The notes below the pieces were generated by a model. That model did no database searches, was not told the DNA's origin, and was given only the letters and a program-made list of their open reading frames with translations. A program made the position numbers and the translations under genes. Shown here in pieces: positions 6,050 through 6,234 of a DNA stretch of 6,234 nt (positions are counted from its first letter, which is position 1; each line of letters opens with the position of its first letter). Origin of the DNA: Bacteroidota bacterium (GTDB taxonomy: Bacteria; Bacteroidota; Rhodothermia; Rhodothermales; UBA10348); contig JACZYK010000105.1 in the NCBI GenBank assembly GCA_022571135.1, positions 1 to 6,234 of the forward strand. Direction: 5' to 3'.

Positions 6050-6234
6050 CGCTGAAGAATCAGTCTTCCGTGCTTTCCCGGACTGATCCATAAACCCAAG
6101 AGGTCACGCTCGTGCACCTGCATTCGATAGGTGCCAGTATTAATGTAACCCGAATCCGGATCCCTCGTAGTCACGATGTCGCCTGTCCCGATGTACCGTC
6201 CTCCATCGTGTAAATGGAACAGCGGGCTGGGAAA
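5965..6234 (-). CDS. UbiD-family decarboxylase fragment, truncated at both ends
   Basis: Reading leftward from the right edge, 89 codons are open to TGA at 5965-5967. The protein matches the central prFMN-binding region of UbiD-family decarboxylases: DGGRYIGTGDIVTTRDPDSG, then N-T-G-T-Y-R, then SPGKH, a YWEKGENAPIAASFG segment and HDPLTFLA. The spacing Asn to Arg (+5) and Asn to His (+23) equals that of Asn168, Arg173 and His191 in fungal Fdc1, which bind the metal/prFMN and catalyse. UbiD enzymes decarboxylate or carboxylate aromatic and unsaturated acids using prenylated FMN. The 5' part lies beyond the window. The 3' part, expected to run for several hundred more codons with the third metal ligand and two catalytic glutamates, is missing: after FLAS the frame gives HSA and stops. 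A GTG at 6172-6174 is internal, not a real start. It has no link in function to the sugar operon. Confidence 0.82.
   Translation of the reverse strand, partial: FPSPLFHLHDGGRYIGTGDIVTTRDPDSGYINTGTYRMQVHERDLLGLWISPGKHGRLILQRYWEKGENAPIAASFGHDPLTFLASHSA
5978..5992. other. Novel joint between the GH130 gene and the UbiD-like gene
   Basis: On the + strand these bases encode E-A-K-K-V, the expected GH130 motif after Trp221. On the - strand the same bases encode T-F-L-A-S, expected in UbiD after DPL. To the left only GH130 makes sense; to the right only UbiD makes sense. The breakpoint therefore lies within or beside about 14 shared bases, as in a microhomology joint or a false assembly overlap. 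The exact point cannot be fixed without the parent sequences. Confidence 0.6.

Noticed and set aside
1..6234. CRISPR arrays, tRNA genes, insertion sequences or long direct repeats
   Set aside because: None was visible on reading either strand.

Overview
The window looks like a chromosomal fragment of a Gram-negative bacterium of the FCB group (Rhodothermota, Balneolota or a similar Bacteroidota-side lineage). The reasons are a PorV/PorQ-type outer-membrane protein, two lipoproteins with clear lipoboxes, mid-50s GC by eye (not computed), and several starts with no good Shine-Dalgarno sequence. The phylum is an inference; no rRNA or other marker gene is present.

Layout, left to right on the + strand: the 3' end of a PorV/PorQ-family beta-barrel gene (3-599); a 71-base gap; a lipoprotein sugar-binding protein of a CUT1-type ABC importer (671-1984); a 71-base gap; the two permease genes (2056-3015 and 3023-3832, 7 bases apart); a lipoprotein with an alpha/alpha-barrel, six-hairpin-glycosidase-like appearance (3839-5293, 6 bases after the second permease); and the 5' two thirds of a GH130 glycoside phosphorylase/hydrolase gene (start 5315). 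The genes from 671 on are tightly packed and co-directional, so they are probably one operon for taking up and breaking down an oligosaccharide. GH130 enzymes typically act on beta-mannosides, so a beta-mannosyl substrate is a reasonable but unproven guess. No ABC ATPase gene is in the window.

The right end is abnormal. The GH130 reading frame matches its family up to the W-E-A-K-K-V motif near 5975-5992 and then stops resembling it. From about 5978 to 6234 the minus strand encodes a piece of a UbiD-family (prFMN-dependent) decarboxylase, which itself loses family resemblance and hits a stop at 5965. Two unrelated, truncated genes thus meet tail to tail across about 14 bases that both families can read sensibly. 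This is either a microhomology-mediated rearrangement or an assembly chimera near a contig end; sequence alone cannot decide.

No tRNA, rRNA, CRISPR array, insertion sequence, convincing terminator or promoter was found.
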